Shown here piece by piece: positions 5,944 through 14,827 of a DNA stretch of 16,620 nucleotides; position 1 is the stretch's first letter, and every line of letters begins with the position of its first letter. Location: contig JBASMO010000051.1 of NCBI GenBank assembly GCA_049656905.1, positions 1 through 16,620 of the forward strand. Direction: 5' to 3'. The position numbers were made by a program, and so were the translations under genes. This DNA comes from DTU018 sp003444615 (GTDB lineage: Bacteria > Bacillota > Syntrophomonadia > Syntrophomonadales > Syntrophomonadaceae). The notes below the pieces were generated by a model. The model was given only the letters and a program-made list of their open reading frames with translations. It had not been told where the DNA came from and did not search any database.

Positions 5944-6120
5944 TTACCAGAGCAGGGATGCGTTTATTAACCGTTTCAAGAAGTAACTGCAAGAAGCCTG
6001 CTTTGAACAAGAAGAACATTCTCTCGTATTTTCATTGCAAAACTCATCAACCCAATCATTTCCGCCAACAAATAATTTGCTACGGCATAACTTCGTCAAA
6101 ATACTTTCATTTCGTGCCAT
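5944..6120 (-). CDS. Small cysteine-rich protein, unknown function
   Basis: A 58-residue ORF from ATG 6120, chosen over the longer frame to 6165 because GGAGG lies 6 bases before it, whereas the upstream ATG has no ribosome binding site. It contains C28, C35, C38 and C44 (spacing C-x6-C-x2-C-x5-C), a plausible zinc or iron-sulfur site, between a basic N-terminal part and an aromatic end. No family is recognised. It lies just left of the island boundary, on the same strand as the DUF3800 gene but about 200 bases upstream of it. An imperfect ATGCC/GGCAT palindrome (about 6173-6190) lies upstream of the start. Confidence 0.5.
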   Translation of the reverse strand: MARNESILTKLCRSKLFVGGNDWVDEFCNENTRECSSCSKQASCSYFLKRLINASLLW

Positions 6121-6272
6121 AATTGCCTCCATACGATCATCAAAGTAATATAAACTAGAATTCATAAAAATTATGCCATATTATGGGCATTTTTACTATA
6201 TATTTGATAAATAGGTAATGACTTTATTATCTGGAGTACATATGCATTACGTAGGAGTACCTTAAATAACCC

Positions 6273-6303
6273 AAAAACTCCTCAATAAAACATGAGGAGT
6301 TTT
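6273..6303. terminator. Bidirectional terminator, original tRNA 3' flank
   Basis: AAAACTCCTC (6274-6283), 10-base loop, GAGGAGTTTT (6294-6303): a perfect 10-bp stem with A and T ends, able to work in both directions. It lies about 18 bases beyond the truncated tRNA copy, where the terminator of the original tRNA gene would be expected. Confidence 0.75.
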
Positions 6304-6320
6304 AGTATGTCTCTAGATGA

Positions 6321-6363
6321 AGCCGATGTCCGGATTTGAACCGGCGACCTGCTGATTACGAAT
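6321..6363 (-). repeat. Truncated tRNA-Thr(CGT) 3' half, left attachment site (attL/attR)
   Basis: 43 bases matching 16203-16245 with a single mismatch (6329), including 34 identical bases (6330-6363). It corresponds to the tRNA-Thr sequence from the anticodon loop to the acceptor stem, in the same orientation as the intact gene. The match ends abruptly at 6363/6364. The following CCA position reads TCA. This is the expected product of site-specific integration into a tRNA gene, where the 3' part is duplicated at the far end of the element. Confidence 0.85.
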
Positions 6364-6452
6364 TTTAGCTTGGGGTGTTTTTAGGGTAAGGTACTATACC
6401 CACTAAATCCAGGTTTAAAGGGATTTCATATCATTTGCATATTAAGGTTTGT

Positions 6453-9400
6453 TTAAAACTGAATTTTCCATATCAATCCCCTTACTGGCAAGTGCAGCAG
6501 TAGTCCAATGACTGGCTGGCCGGTAGCTTTTTCCACCGCTGCTTTATAGGCCATAAGCTGGGGAGCGTATTCGATGATTCGCTCTTCGTTATCGGTACCG
6601 GGATAACTTTTGTGATCAATGATCACGTATCCATTCGCAGTTTCCACCAGCACATCGATCCAGCCCTGCATGACTTGGTTTTGCTCATTGCGCAGGAAAA
6701 TGGGCCACTCCTTCAACACCTTGCATCCCGGATAATGCTTATTCATAAAAGCATGTAATTTTTCACCGGCTAATAACAAATCAGCGGGCTCCAGGGCAGT
6801 TTCAACTCCCCAATTCTTGAGAATCTCCTGGACTGTTTCCAGTCTCTCTTCCCCGGTCATCTCGCTGTAATCAAGGGCCAGGTAAGCATGAATAGCACTG
6901 CCCAGGGCATCCATGTCCGGCTGGCCGTGGATACTTATGCGGGTGTTATAATCGTATAATAGTTCAAATGCCACGCTGCCAGTGTTTCCGCTCAGACTGC
7001 TAGGCGCTATTCTTGCCGGCGGATAATCTCCTGATGAAGGACGCCCCTCAGGCACATACTGGTCCTCATCTGCGGCCAGGCCCGGCAGTCCCATATCCTC
7101 AGCATTGTATTCCGTAATACTGATGGGTATTTTGGCATCTCCAACCTGCAACATTGTGTTAGCGGTATCCGCATCCCATTGAATAACACTTTGGCCATCC
7201 GCTCCCGTGAGAAGATCCAGCCAGTCGGTTTTCAGCTTATTGCCTTGCTTGCGTATGGCCAATACCAATCCATCCTTAGCCCGGGTCATGCCCACGTACA
7301 ATAAACGCTGTTCCTCTCTTTCGGTCATAGTCTGAATGGCTGCTTTATATGACAGGCCCTCGATCCTTTCATCCAGCTGGGGATAGCTTCTCTGGCTGCC
7401 AAAAAACCATGGCCAGTAGCGAATTTTACGGTTGGCCAGGGGATCCTTTGGGTCAAATTGCTGGGCGGCCTCAATATGTACCCCAAAAACATCATAGCGT
7501 GGTTCCTGTCCCAGTCCAGTCAATACCACCCATGGCCATTCCAACCCCTTGGCCCCATGGTAGGTAAGGATGTTTACCGTTTTTTCCCCCATACCTTCTG
7601 CCTGCTCCGGTGGTGTCGAATATAGATGAGCAATAAACCCCTCGATGGTAGCTGCATTGCGGTGGGCACGGCATAAATCTATGTATTCCCGGCAAGCACC
7701 CCTCAGTGCATCCAGATTGCTGGTGGCCAAGTCCGGATTAGGCCGGGACTTTATATCTAATAGCAGGTCGATTCTGTCTATGGCCTGTTCCAGCGCTTCC
7801 AAAGGCGTCCAGTATGGTACGTGGCGCCGTCCTTCGTTCAGGCGCATGACTGCCGGGCTGTCATGCCATTGCTTTTTGGTTTGGTCAGGATCACTCATAA
7901 GGTCTTTCAGCCATTCTCCCGAAGCATTTGACCATTGCACCAGTTCTGCCAGAGCCACTGTATCAAGGGGATTATTCATGTATCGCAGTGCCGCTATAGC
8001 CAGCTGGCATTCTTTCGTATCCAAAAGGGAACCCCTTCCCACTGATGCTCTTACTCCTATGTTTTCCAACGCCGTGGCGATAGCCCGGCACCTGGCATTA
8101 GTCCGGCACAATATGGCTATATCTCCCGGGTTTATGCTGGGATTTTCTTCAATCAGGGCTCGAACGCCATTGGCAATGGCAGCAGCTTCATCTAGGTTAT
8201 TCTTTACGGTCAGATACCAGGCTTCCAGCCTTCCCCCCTTTGCTTTCTCAGCCCTTTCAGGAGGCACCTTAAGGATAACCTTGCCCGCCCCCATGGCATG
8301 AAACACCTGGGAGAACAGGGCGTTGGTAAAGTTCAACAGGTTTTCCCGGGATCGCCAGGAGTACTCTAATACCCTGGATTCACTTATCAAAGCCACCACT
8401 TCTTCCATCAGCTGCGGGTCGGTTCCCCGGAAGCCATAGATGGCTTGTTTGGGATCACCCACCCATACTGATTGTCCGGCCAGTTGATGCAAGGCCAGAA
8501 AAAGAGCCAGCTGAATGGGGCTGGTGTCCTGGAATTCATCCACCGTAACTAATTTAATACGCTCACCCATCGAATCCGTAAAGGCGGTATTATACCGGCA
8601 CAGATCCAGTACCTTGGTTTCCTGATCTGTGAAGTCCATCAAGGCGTGTTCCCGCTTAAAAGCTTCATACCCCTCCAAAGCGCCAATTGCGCATTCAAAG
8701 ACTCCTTCTATAATTTGCCGGACATCTTCTTGCAACTGCGGATGGCACAATATTCGATCAGCTACAGCTGATACTGGTTCTACAATTTCCCTCTCGCCTT
8801 TGGCCGGATCCAATTTGGCAAGAAGGACCCAATCACTCCAGGTATAGTCTTTCCTGTCAAATCGTCCTTTGATGTTCTTAAGGTCTTTCAGGACATCCCG
8901 GGACTTTTTGGTAGTAATGTCGATACTTTCGAGATGGTTTACAGCCAGGGTAATAGCCTCCAGCAATTCTTCATCGAGATTATTGGCAGCCGGAGGGTCA
9001 AAAAGCGCCTGTATTGATTCCCAGGAGTGGGCGGCACATTCTCTCAAAGTACCGGGAAGGATGAGGTTGCTCCTGGCAAGGTCAGCGATTTTCTTAACAT
9101 GGTCACGCCAATCATCATTCTTACTGAATCCGGCACCCCGCCCATCCAGTTCAAGACGTCGTGCGGCGGCTTCCATGCTGCCGGCATACTGTTCTATGGC
9201 ACTGTCTATGGCGATATTGAATATCTGCTCGCTGTCATTTTCCGGCATTACCTCGATGGCAGGCGACATGCCGGCATCCAATGCATATTCGGTAAGCAAT
9301 CGGGCACAGATGCTGTTGACGGTTCCAATAAAACCGTCATATATGCGCCCGGCCTCTTCGACCTGCTTATTTTTCAGGAGTTCTACTCGAATACGCTCCC

Positions 9401-9548
9401 GCAGTTCATCGGCTGCTTTATTGGTAAAGGTAGTCGCCATTAGCTCTTCAGGCTCGATCCCGCTTTTTAACGCCTCCGCAATACGTTGGGTCAGACTAAA
9501 GGTCTTGCCCGAACCGGCACTGGCATTGATTAGCTCAATATTTTTCAT
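6453..9548 (-). CDS. AddA/RecB-like UvrD helicase with C-terminal PD-(D/E)XK nuclease
   Basis: A 1031-residue SF1A helicase-nuclease. Helicase motifs: Walker A NASAGSGKT (8-16), motif Ia TTFTNKAADELRER (39-52), motif II TVDEFQDTSP (335-344), motif III VWVGDPKQAIYGFRG (361-375), motif IV YSWRS (396-400), then TYHGAKGLEWPWVVL and LLYVGMTRAKDGLVL (motifs V and VI). The nuclease domain fills the last 130 residues: H in SAIHAYL, D965 (GWID), D978-x-K980 (IIDHK) and the QxxxY motif 997-1001, so both activities look intact. It is shorter than typical AddA (about 1200). ATG 9548 overlaps the preceding gene by four bases (ATGA), behind AGGAGGT, so the two subunits are translationally coupled and probably form a complex that unwinds and degrades double-stranded ends. 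It is the last gene of the operon. Confidence 0.9.
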   Translation of the reverse strand: MKNIELINASAGSGKTFSLTQRIAEALKSGIEPEELMATTFTNKAADELRERIRVELLKNKQVEEAGRIYDGFIGTVNSICARLLTEYALDAGMSPAIEVMPENDSEQIFNIAIDSAIEQYAGSMEAAARRLELDGRGAGFSKNDDWRDHVKKIADLARSNLILPGTLRECAAHSWESIQALFDPPAANNLDEELLEAITLAVNHLESIDITTKKSRDVLKDLKNIKGRFDRKDYTWSDWVLLAKLDPAKGEREIVEPVSAVADRILCHPQLQEDVRQIIEGVFECAIGALEGYEAFKREHALMDFTDQETKVLDLCRYNTAFTDSMGERIKLVTVDEFQDTSPIQLALFLALHQLAGQSVWVGDPKQAIYGFRGTDPQLMEEVVALISESRVLEYSWRSRENLLNFTNALFSQVFHAMGAGKVILKVPPERAEKAKGGRLEAWYLTVKNNLDEAAAIANGVRALIEENPSINPGDIAILCRTNARCRAIATALENIGVRASVGRGSLLDTKECQLAIAALRYMNNPLDTVALAELVQWSNASGEWLKDLMSDPDQTKKQWHDSPAVMRLNEGRRHVPYWTPLEALEQAIDRIDLLLDIKSRPNPDLATSNLDALRGACREYIDLCRAHRNAATIEGFIAHLYSTPPEQAEGMGEKTVNILTYHGAKGLEWPWVVLTGLGQEPRYDVFGVHIEAAQQFDPKDPLANRKIRYWPWFFGSQRSYPQLDERIEGLSYKAAIQTMTEREEQRLLYVGMTRAKDGLVLAIRKQGNKLKTDWLDLLTGADGQSVIQWDADTANTMLQVGDAKIPISITEYNAEDMGLPGLAADEDQYVPEGRPSSGDYPPARIAPSSLSGNTGSVAFELLYDYNTRISIHGQPDMDALGSAIHAYLALDYSEMTGEERLETVQEILKNWGVETALEPADLLLAGEKLHAFMNKHYPGCKVLKEWPIFLRNEQNQVMQGWIDVLVETANGYVIIDHKSYPGTDNEERIIEYAPQLMAYKAAVEKATGQPVIGLLLHLPVRGLIWKIQF

Positions 9549-12289
9549 TTACTACCTCCTGACCAACCGCACAACCTGCCAAAATCACAATACTCGCATA
9601 AGGGATTCAGGTAAAGCATCCCCTTTTCCAGGTACTGTTCCTGGCGTTGTGCTCGTATCTTATCAAAGCTCTCCCCACTTTGCATGTGCGTCCACAATTC
9701 TTCGATTCCATGGGCTTTTAACGAACCTTGCTCGAGATCGTTCCAGACTTCATCCAGGGTGGCAACCGCCATGTCCCAAGTCTCTTCCAGGCTTCTTGCC
9801 GGTATCACCGCATTACTGCCCAACAATGGGCTGTCACTGATAAACTGACCTTGCGCCAGCATAAAGTATCCGGCATGAACATCTGGGGCTGCCTCAGCAT
9901 TTTTTAGCATCCAGGCATAGGTGGCCAGCTGCAGGGCACTGCCATCTTCAACCTCCTGCCGCATGTATTTGGCTGAAATGGACCATTTCATATCCAGCAC
10001 AAAGGCCTGCCCCCCATGGTCCCGTAAAAGCAAATCCGCATAGCCGGTCAAGGAAATACCATTGATCTCACCCTCTAATGGAGCTTCGGTGGCTTCTACG
10101 GTCAGGCCATACCGGTTTATGGCTTCCACCAGAGTATATATGGCCCGGATGATTTCCTCTCTGTAACGGTGCTTCTCCACCATTCTTCCTTCCAGCAACA
10201 GTTCTGACGCCATGGAAGGCAGCAATTGGTCATACAGGTTCCCGGCCCCTTTTGCGGCTGCCTCAGGCTGCCACTGCTTCTGGACAGCGTATAACTCTTC
10301 TACAATCCTATGGCAAAGGGTTCCCAGCATCTGATTGCCGCTGGGGATGGCTTGGCTTTGTGGCAGACTCAATCCGGCATAATACTGTAAAGCCCATTTC
10401 ATAGGGCAGGCAATTAAGGCGCTAATCTGACTATATGACAACTTGGCCTTCGGCTTTATGACCTTTTCGGGAACACGGTAAGCAGGAATCAATTCTACCG
10501 GTTTTGCCCCATCCACTTTCTTAAGGGTATGATTGCGCCCGGCAAAGGCCCAATTCTCCTGATTGTCAAATTCCTTACATTTCCTGACTACCATCTTACG
10601 GGCCTCTTCACCTGTATACTCTTTCCCTGTCTGGGTCACAGCCTGGCAAATGGTATCCCAATAAGGATGATGACTGACGGCCTCCCCGTCCATGCGGGCA
10701 ATATATATGGCAATGAATCTTTCCTTAGCATTTAGAAAGGCCTGCTGCCAGGCTTTGGCCTCCCGGTGGCGGAAACACCTGGCCTCCTCGATAAATACGC
10801 CCGCTGCCTGCAGCTCGCTCCGTTCTGGCTGGCTCCAATAGGTAGAAGAACTAGTCATCGGGTCTTGAAACCCCCACCATATAATCTCCCGGCACGGCTC
10901 GATAACCTGACCCGGATGATCCACCACATGCCAGGAGGCGGACTCTTCATAAATATCCAGGTTCTGGCTTCCGGCCCCGATCACCGTGTCCAGCATTCTT
11001 TCCAGAGTGACCCGGGGTATCTTGCCTTTACCTAAGGCGATCTTTTGCATCTCCCGGGCCTGGCTAACGATCTCAATCAACATTGGATCTTTGTCGAGCC
11101 CCTTACCCAGCCAGTTAATCACCTTCTGACAGCGGTCGCGCAGCACACCTTCGGGAATCCCCTCTCCCGGGTCGAACCTTTCCTCCACCAGTATCCCTTG
11201 TAGTTGCTGCACATATTGGCGGGCTTTTTCGGCGCTCTGCGTATCACCGTGTTTTGCCAGTCTTTCCCGGTAAGAAGTTTCGATCTCATCAAGGGCCATC
11301 TCCCAGGCTCTGCCGCCTACACCTGGTTCTTCAGCAATAGCTCTCAGGAGACTATGGCAAACGAACCACGGGAAAGGAGTTTTGGTCAAAGACAGCATTT
11401 CCACCAATAGACGAATGTCCACCGGTTTCCAGGCATTAGCCAGCATCAGGGGCAAAATCTGTTGTACCTGGCGCCAGCGGGAAATCTCGGCCCGGCCTAA
11501 GCAAGGCAATCCACGTCGTTTTAAGGCTTGATCCAGGATACTGGTATCGCTGCCGCAGATAATGGTTACCTGCTCATTAAAATCCGGGGCAGCTGCCAGC
11601 CATAAAGCCAGATGCTCAGCTGCCTGCCATTCATTATCAGCTTCCAGGAGAACCAGCGAATCATCCTTTAGCGGCACCAAACCATGCCCTGCATTTCCCA
11701 GTAAGATGTTCTGAACCGCAGCCAAATTACTGGTGTGTTTACTGCCGGTTGGCTGGGGCAGTTGTCCTATCCGGACACCCTGTTCCTGTAAAAGCCCCAT
11801 CAAATAACCCCAGACCGGCGGCAGCAATTTCCAGGGTTCAACTAAATTGATACTGGCAATTCCAACTTTATTACCCTTTTCTAATTGTTTGATGACCTTG
11901 CGCAGTCTTTCCGGACGACCTGGAGAGAGAGGCAGATCGAGGTTTTCCAGTTCTGTGAGCGCCTGCAGGCGCAAAGAGCTCACTGTATTCATGTCCCCTT
12001 GCCAGCCCGCTTCAACCAGTTCATCGCGCCACATCAGCATCTGCCGGGCTGTTGACCAGGGATCATCTGCAAATGAGTTGTGAAACCAGGCGGTATCACA
12101 GTCAATATGTTCCATACGTCTCATGTATTCATCAATACGATGAACGGGATGTACAGGCAAGCCGGAAAGGCCCAGGCGAGTCTCAAGAATTGATAATAAT
12201 CCCCAAGGTCCGGTCCGCACCTCACCAATGGATGCGAGCTGGTTACTCCAGGGCACACCGTCCAGATACATGCCAAATATTATCCTCAT
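9545..12289 (-). CDS. AddB-like protein with iron-sulfur PD-(D/E)XK nuclease domain
   Basis: A 914-residue protein. The C-terminal domain is a RecB/Cas4-type nuclease: SYSQISALIACP with C628, H660 (LCHRIVEE), D752 (GYAD), D766-x-K768 (LDMKW), QxxxY 787-791, and a closing C898-x2-C901-x5-C907. With C628 these three cysteines make the four-cysteine [4Fe-4S] clasp of AddB and Cas4. The N-terminal 600 residues lack a Walker A motif and open MRIIFGMYLDGVPW...GPWGLLSILETRLGL, which differs from classical AddB. The ATG at 12289 is preferred, since the GGGGAGTGGGA upstream fits its spacing; the longer GTG start at 12301 overlaps that site. It overlaps the helicase gene by four bases and is about 55 bases downstream of the exonuclease gene. 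Likely the partner subunit of the helicase-nuclease. Confidence 0.85.
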   Translation of the reverse strand: MRIIFGMYLDGVPWSNQLASIGEVRTGPWGLLSILETRLGLSGLPVHPVHRIDEYMRRMEHIDCDTAWFHNSFADDPWSTARQMLMWRDELVEAGWQGDMNTVSSLRLQALTELENLDLPLSPGRPERLRKVIKQLEKGNKVGIASINLVEPWKLLPPVWGYLMGLLQEQGVRIGQLPQPTGSKHTSNLAAVQNILLGNAGHGLVPLKDDSLVLLEADNEWQAAEHLALWLAAAPDFNEQVTIICGSDTSILDQALKRRGLPCLGRAEISRWRQVQQILPLMLANAWKPVDIRLLVEMLSLTKTPFPWFVCHSLLRAIAEEPGVGGRAWEMALDEIETSYRERLAKHGDTQSAEKARQYVQQLQGILVEERFDPGEGIPEGVLRDRCQKVINWLGKGLDKDPMLIEIVSQAREMQKIALGKGKIPRVTLERMLDTVIGAGSQNLDIYEESASWHVVDHPGQVIEPCREIIWWGFQDPMTSSSTYWSQPERSELQAAGVFIEEARCFRHREAKAWQQAFLNAKERFIAIYIARMDGEAVSHHPYWDTICQAVTQTGKEYTGEEARKMVVRKCKEFDNQENWAFAGRNHTLKKVDGAKPVELIPAYRVPEKVIKPKAKLSYSQISALIACPMKWALQYYAGLSLPQSQAIPSGNQMLGTLCHRIVEELYAVQKQWQPEAAAKGAGNLYDQLLPSMASELLLEGRMVEKHRYREEIIRAIYTLVEAINRYGLTVEATEAPLEGEINGISLTGYADLLLRDHGGQAFVLDMKWSISAKYMRQEVEDGSALQLATYAWMLKNAEAAPDVHAGYFMLAQGQFISDSPLLGSNAVIPARSLEETWDMAVATLDEVWNDLEQGSLKAHGIEELWTHMQSGESFDKIRAQRQEQYLEKGMLYLNPLCEYCDFGRLCGWSGGSK

Positions 12290-12343
12290 ATAAAGTCCCA
12301 CTCCCCACTCTTTAAAGGCTCGTCCCCGTGAACCCCCACCTCA

Positions 12344-12907
12344 TCACCCCACCAAATATCCAGACTCTAGTCCCTTTTGATAACAGAGGTAGGTGGCTGT
12401 GGCATCATAACGTGCATCATGAGCACGCAAGCCTTTGCTGCCAAACAATTTTTCTGCTGTTTGCTTAATTATGTATTCCGGTATCCCCAGGAATTCTATC
12501 AGTTCTGTCAGCTTGGGAAACTTGGACCCTGGTAACCGGCAGATAGAAGTAAAATGGCGCATGGTGCAAAAATAGTTAGCACAGGTGAATTGACTATTGC
12601 AGCGTGCAAACTCGGCCGCCATGAAACGGTAATCAAAGGCATAATTATGGGCTACCACCCGATCAGCACGGCTAAAATCACCAGCAATTTCTGGATGATA
12701 ATACCTGAAGTCCTTACCTCCCGACAGCTTTTGCAGATCAATTACGCTGTAGCCATGGACCCGTTGGGCTGCTGGCTCTATGTAATCCACCTTAAAAAAG
12801 AAATTTTTGCCCTCTATTTTTTTATCCTGAGCAACTATGTAAGACAACTGACAAATCTGACCTGGCTTTAAACCCGTGGTTTCCGTATCAAAGATTATCA
12901 GGTTCAC
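12344..12907 (-). CDS. DnaQ-like DEDDh 3'-5' exonuclease
   Basis: A 187-residue single-domain exonuclease with all five catalytic residues: D7 and E9 (FDTETTG), D92 (HNYAFDYRFM), H163 and D168 (AHDARYDA). Size and motifs fit stand-alone members of the DNA polymerase III epsilon/RNase T group, acting on single-stranded 3' ends of DNA or RNA. The GTG start at 12907 follows GAGGAGA with a short spacing. It is 15 bases after the stop of the NERD-helicase gene, clearly in the same operon. In this setting it probably trims ends produced by the helicase-nuclease pair, although a role in RNA removal cannot be excluded. Confidence 0.9.
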   Translation of the reverse strand: MNLIIFDTETTGLKPGQICQLSYIVAQDKKIEGKNFFFKVDYIEPAAQRVHGYSVIDLQKLSGGKDFRYYHPEIAGDFSRADRVVAHNYAFDYRFMAAEFARCNSQFTCANYFCTMRHFTSICRLPGSKFPKLTELIEFLGIPEYIIKQTAEKLFGSKGLRAHDARYDATATYLCYQKGLESGYLVG

Positions 12908-12922
12908 CGCGTTCTCCTCTCT

Positions 12923-14581
12923 TTAACATTGTCCTAAGGTCTTAATTGATCTTATATCCATACCCGCATGATGAAAAACATACAGCAGGTAACGGCCCCG
13001 GGAAGCTCCCACATAAACATCTGTACCCGTGCAGGCCAGGGTACCTTCCCGAATATCTACCAAAAACACAATATCTGCCTCTAATCCTTTAAATGACCTG
13101 ATGGTGCTGAACCGTATTACACCACGGTCCTCTACGCCTCCCAGGGGCCATTCTTTTATATGATCCATACCAGCCAAGCAGCTTTTTTCCTTAATATTCG
13201 GAGAAAGGATTACTATGCGGCTGAGTTTCACTCCCTGACTGACCAGGCGTCCAATTTCCTTCTCGATCGATTTCCTTTCTTCTTCCATAGTAGTCCAAGT
13301 AAACACGCTTACCGGCATGCCTCCTTTTAGAAAGGCAATGGTTTCCGGACCACCCGCTACTTGAACCAGCCAATCGTTGATAACCTCCGTATTGCGCAGG
13401 TTGCGAGTAAGCTTATGTTTAGAAAATGGATAATGCTTTAGACTATCCAAGGTTTCCTGGTAGAGTTTCTGTCCCGGATCGGCAAACACATAGAAACAAC
13501 CATTCTCTTTGAGCATGGTTTCCAGGCAGGTAAACCAATCCTCCCGGAAGTCTTGTCCTTCATCAACTATAATGGCATCGTACTTCTCCGCTTCGGGTAA
13601 TTCACTAAAATAATCAAAGCCCAGAGCAGGCAGTTCATTATTATAGAAATCGCTCAGCAAGGCTGGATCATCGGGGACAACAATTTTCCCGTCACTGGTC
13701 ACTACGTTATCTAGCAGGTAATCATGAAAATTTTGCACATCTATGCCATGGGGTAGTTGGCTATGACAATAATGGGCCAAATTCCGGTTAAAACAAGTGA
13801 GAAACACTTTCTGGCCTTTATTATGAAGTAAGCGGGCCTTTTCCATGGCAATAAAGGTTTTGCCGGTACCTGCGGCTCCAAAGAAAATCTTGCGATTATC
13901 CAGTTCGGTCTCTTCCAGAATACGGTCCTGCTCTTCTGTCAATACCCGCTGGGCACGCTCATTAAACATATCCATCCGCTCTTCTAGGCGGGCAAAGACC
14001 ATAAAACTGGGACCTAATACCTTGTCGATTAAAAATTGGGCTGCTTCGGGGTTAGCTCTATCCGTGCCTGTTGTAAAAATCTTTTTAATCCTGGTCTCCA
14101 GGTTTTCCAAGTCCCCAAACAAAAATATACTGTCCTGATGCAGGTCCATGGGCAGGTCACCGATAAGCTTGCTGCATTCCGGAAATGCCACGGCATATCT
14201 TATTTGCAGGGGGAAACTATTAGTTTTGGCTTTTTCTTTATAGGCGTCGAGAATGGCAAACATGGCCTGCTGCGCTTGCTGCAGCGGGTCTTTTCTAATA
14301 GGTATATAGTCCCGGTCCTTGTGCTCCCACCAGCAGCCATCACGATACATTATTTCTCCCTGTTTTACTTCCACAACGAGATACCCCAAGGCCGGGTGTA
14401 CAATTACAAAATCAGCCTCTTTGATCAAATCAGGATGATCATCATCTCCAGGTAACACGTATTTACAAGAATAGAAAACCGTATAGTCAGCTGGAAGCTC
14501 AGCTGCCGCTTGATAAAATAACCGTTCCCCATTGTTTTCTATGGAAACTGGGTCAAGATTGGGAATAACTCTAGCCTGCAC
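12923..14581 (-). CDS. NERD nuclease domain fused to a UvrD/PhoH-like SF1 helicase
   Basis: A 552-residue fusion. N-terminal NERD (nuclease-related) domain at about residues 12-165: E19 (NGERLF), D57 (EADFVIV), E71-x-K73 (VEVKQG), then Q-rich helices (DPLQQAQQAM), so the D-ExK core is complete. The helicase part has Walker A GAAGTGKT (235-242), Walker B IIVDEGQDF (337-345), DPGQKLYQ, LTRNLRNT, TIRSFKGLEADIV (493-505) and the motif VI-like VYVGASRGRYLLYVF (522-536). The GTG start at 14581 follows GGGAGGGGGAG. It is the first gene of the leftward operon. NERD-helicase fusions are widespread in accessory and defence regions; here the protein could sense or load onto DNA for the downstream nucleases. 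The domain calls are firm; the role is inference. Confidence 0.88.
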   Translation of the reverse strand: MQARVIPNLDPVSIENNGERLFYQAAAELPADYTVFYSCKYVLPGDDDHPDLIKEADFVIVHPALGYLVVEVKQGEIMYRDGCWWEHKDRDYIPIRKDPLQQAQQAMFAILDAYKEKAKTNSFPLQIRYAVAFPECSKLIGDLPMDLHQDSIFLFGDLENLETRIKKIFTTGTDRANPEAAQFLIDKVLGPSFMVFARLEERMDMFNERAQRVLTEEQDRILEETELDNRKIFFGAAGTGKTFIAMEKARLLHNKGQKVFLTCFNRNLAHYCHSQLPHGIDVQNFHDYLLDNVVTSDGKIVVPDDPALLSDFYNNELPALGFDYFSELPEAEKYDAIIVDEGQDFREDWFTCLETMLKENGCFYVFADPGQKLYQETLDSLKHYPFSKHKLTRNLRNTEVINDWLVQVAGGPETIAFLKGGMPVSVFTWTTMEEERKSIEKEIGRLVSQGVKLSRIVILSPNIKEKSCLAGMDHIKEWPLGGVEDRGVIRFSTIRSFKGLEADIVFLVDIREGTLACTGTDVYVGASRGRYLLYVFHHAGMDIRSIKTLGQC

Positions 14582-14605
14582 CTGCTCCCCCTCCCCACTT
14601 CGAAT

Positions 14606-14633
14606 GTCATATCCTGTACCATGTTTACAACAA
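14606..14633 (-). promoter_or_regulatory. Possible promoter of the NERD/exonuclease/AddBA-like operon
   Basis: Minus strand TTGTTG (14633-14628) and TATGAC (14611-14606), 16 bases apart, with a start about 20 bases before the GTG. Moderate match. The four genes downstream show gaps of 15 and about 55 bases and one 4-base overlap, so one promoter could serve all. Confidence 0.4.
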
Positions 14634-14807
14634 TTTGGTATATATGTCTATTATTCTGGTTTTATTCGGTTATGTCCTTCTAGGAGTTAAGTTAAGATGG
14701 GCAAGCTCCGCCATCAGCAGGCAAGTAAGTTTTTCCTCAACAGGTGACTAATTGAGATTATTGCAGCGGAGTTTTCAAATCACCAAATTCCGGTTTTCTT
14801 GAAGCCA

Positions 14808-14827
14808 TATGACAATCTCTTGTCATA
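14808..14827. promoter_or_regulatory. Perfect inverted repeat, candidate operator
   Basis: TATGACAA (14808-14815), spacer TCTC, TTGTCATA (14820-14827). The right arm contains the -35 box TTGTCA of the WG-gene promoter, so a dimeric regulator bound here would block it. It lies between the divergent transcription units. No regulator gene is on the island. Confidence 0.6.

Noticed and set aside
7645..8301. Plus-strand ORF of 218 codons within the same gene
   Set aside because: Same reasons: antisense to conserved helicase sequence, Ser/Ala/Arg-rich and no recognisable domain.
8869..9840. Long plus-strand ORF of 323 codons opposite the helicase-nuclease gene
   Set aside because: It lies antisense to a gene with complete helicase motifs, has a low-complexity Ser/Arg-rich product and no ribosome binding site support; a shadow frame.
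6453..14581. Assignment of the operon to Gabija
   Set aside because: Gabija pairs an OLD-type TOPRIM ATPase-nuclease with a UvrD helicase; no TOPRIM/ABC protein is present here, only a superficial helicase resemblance.
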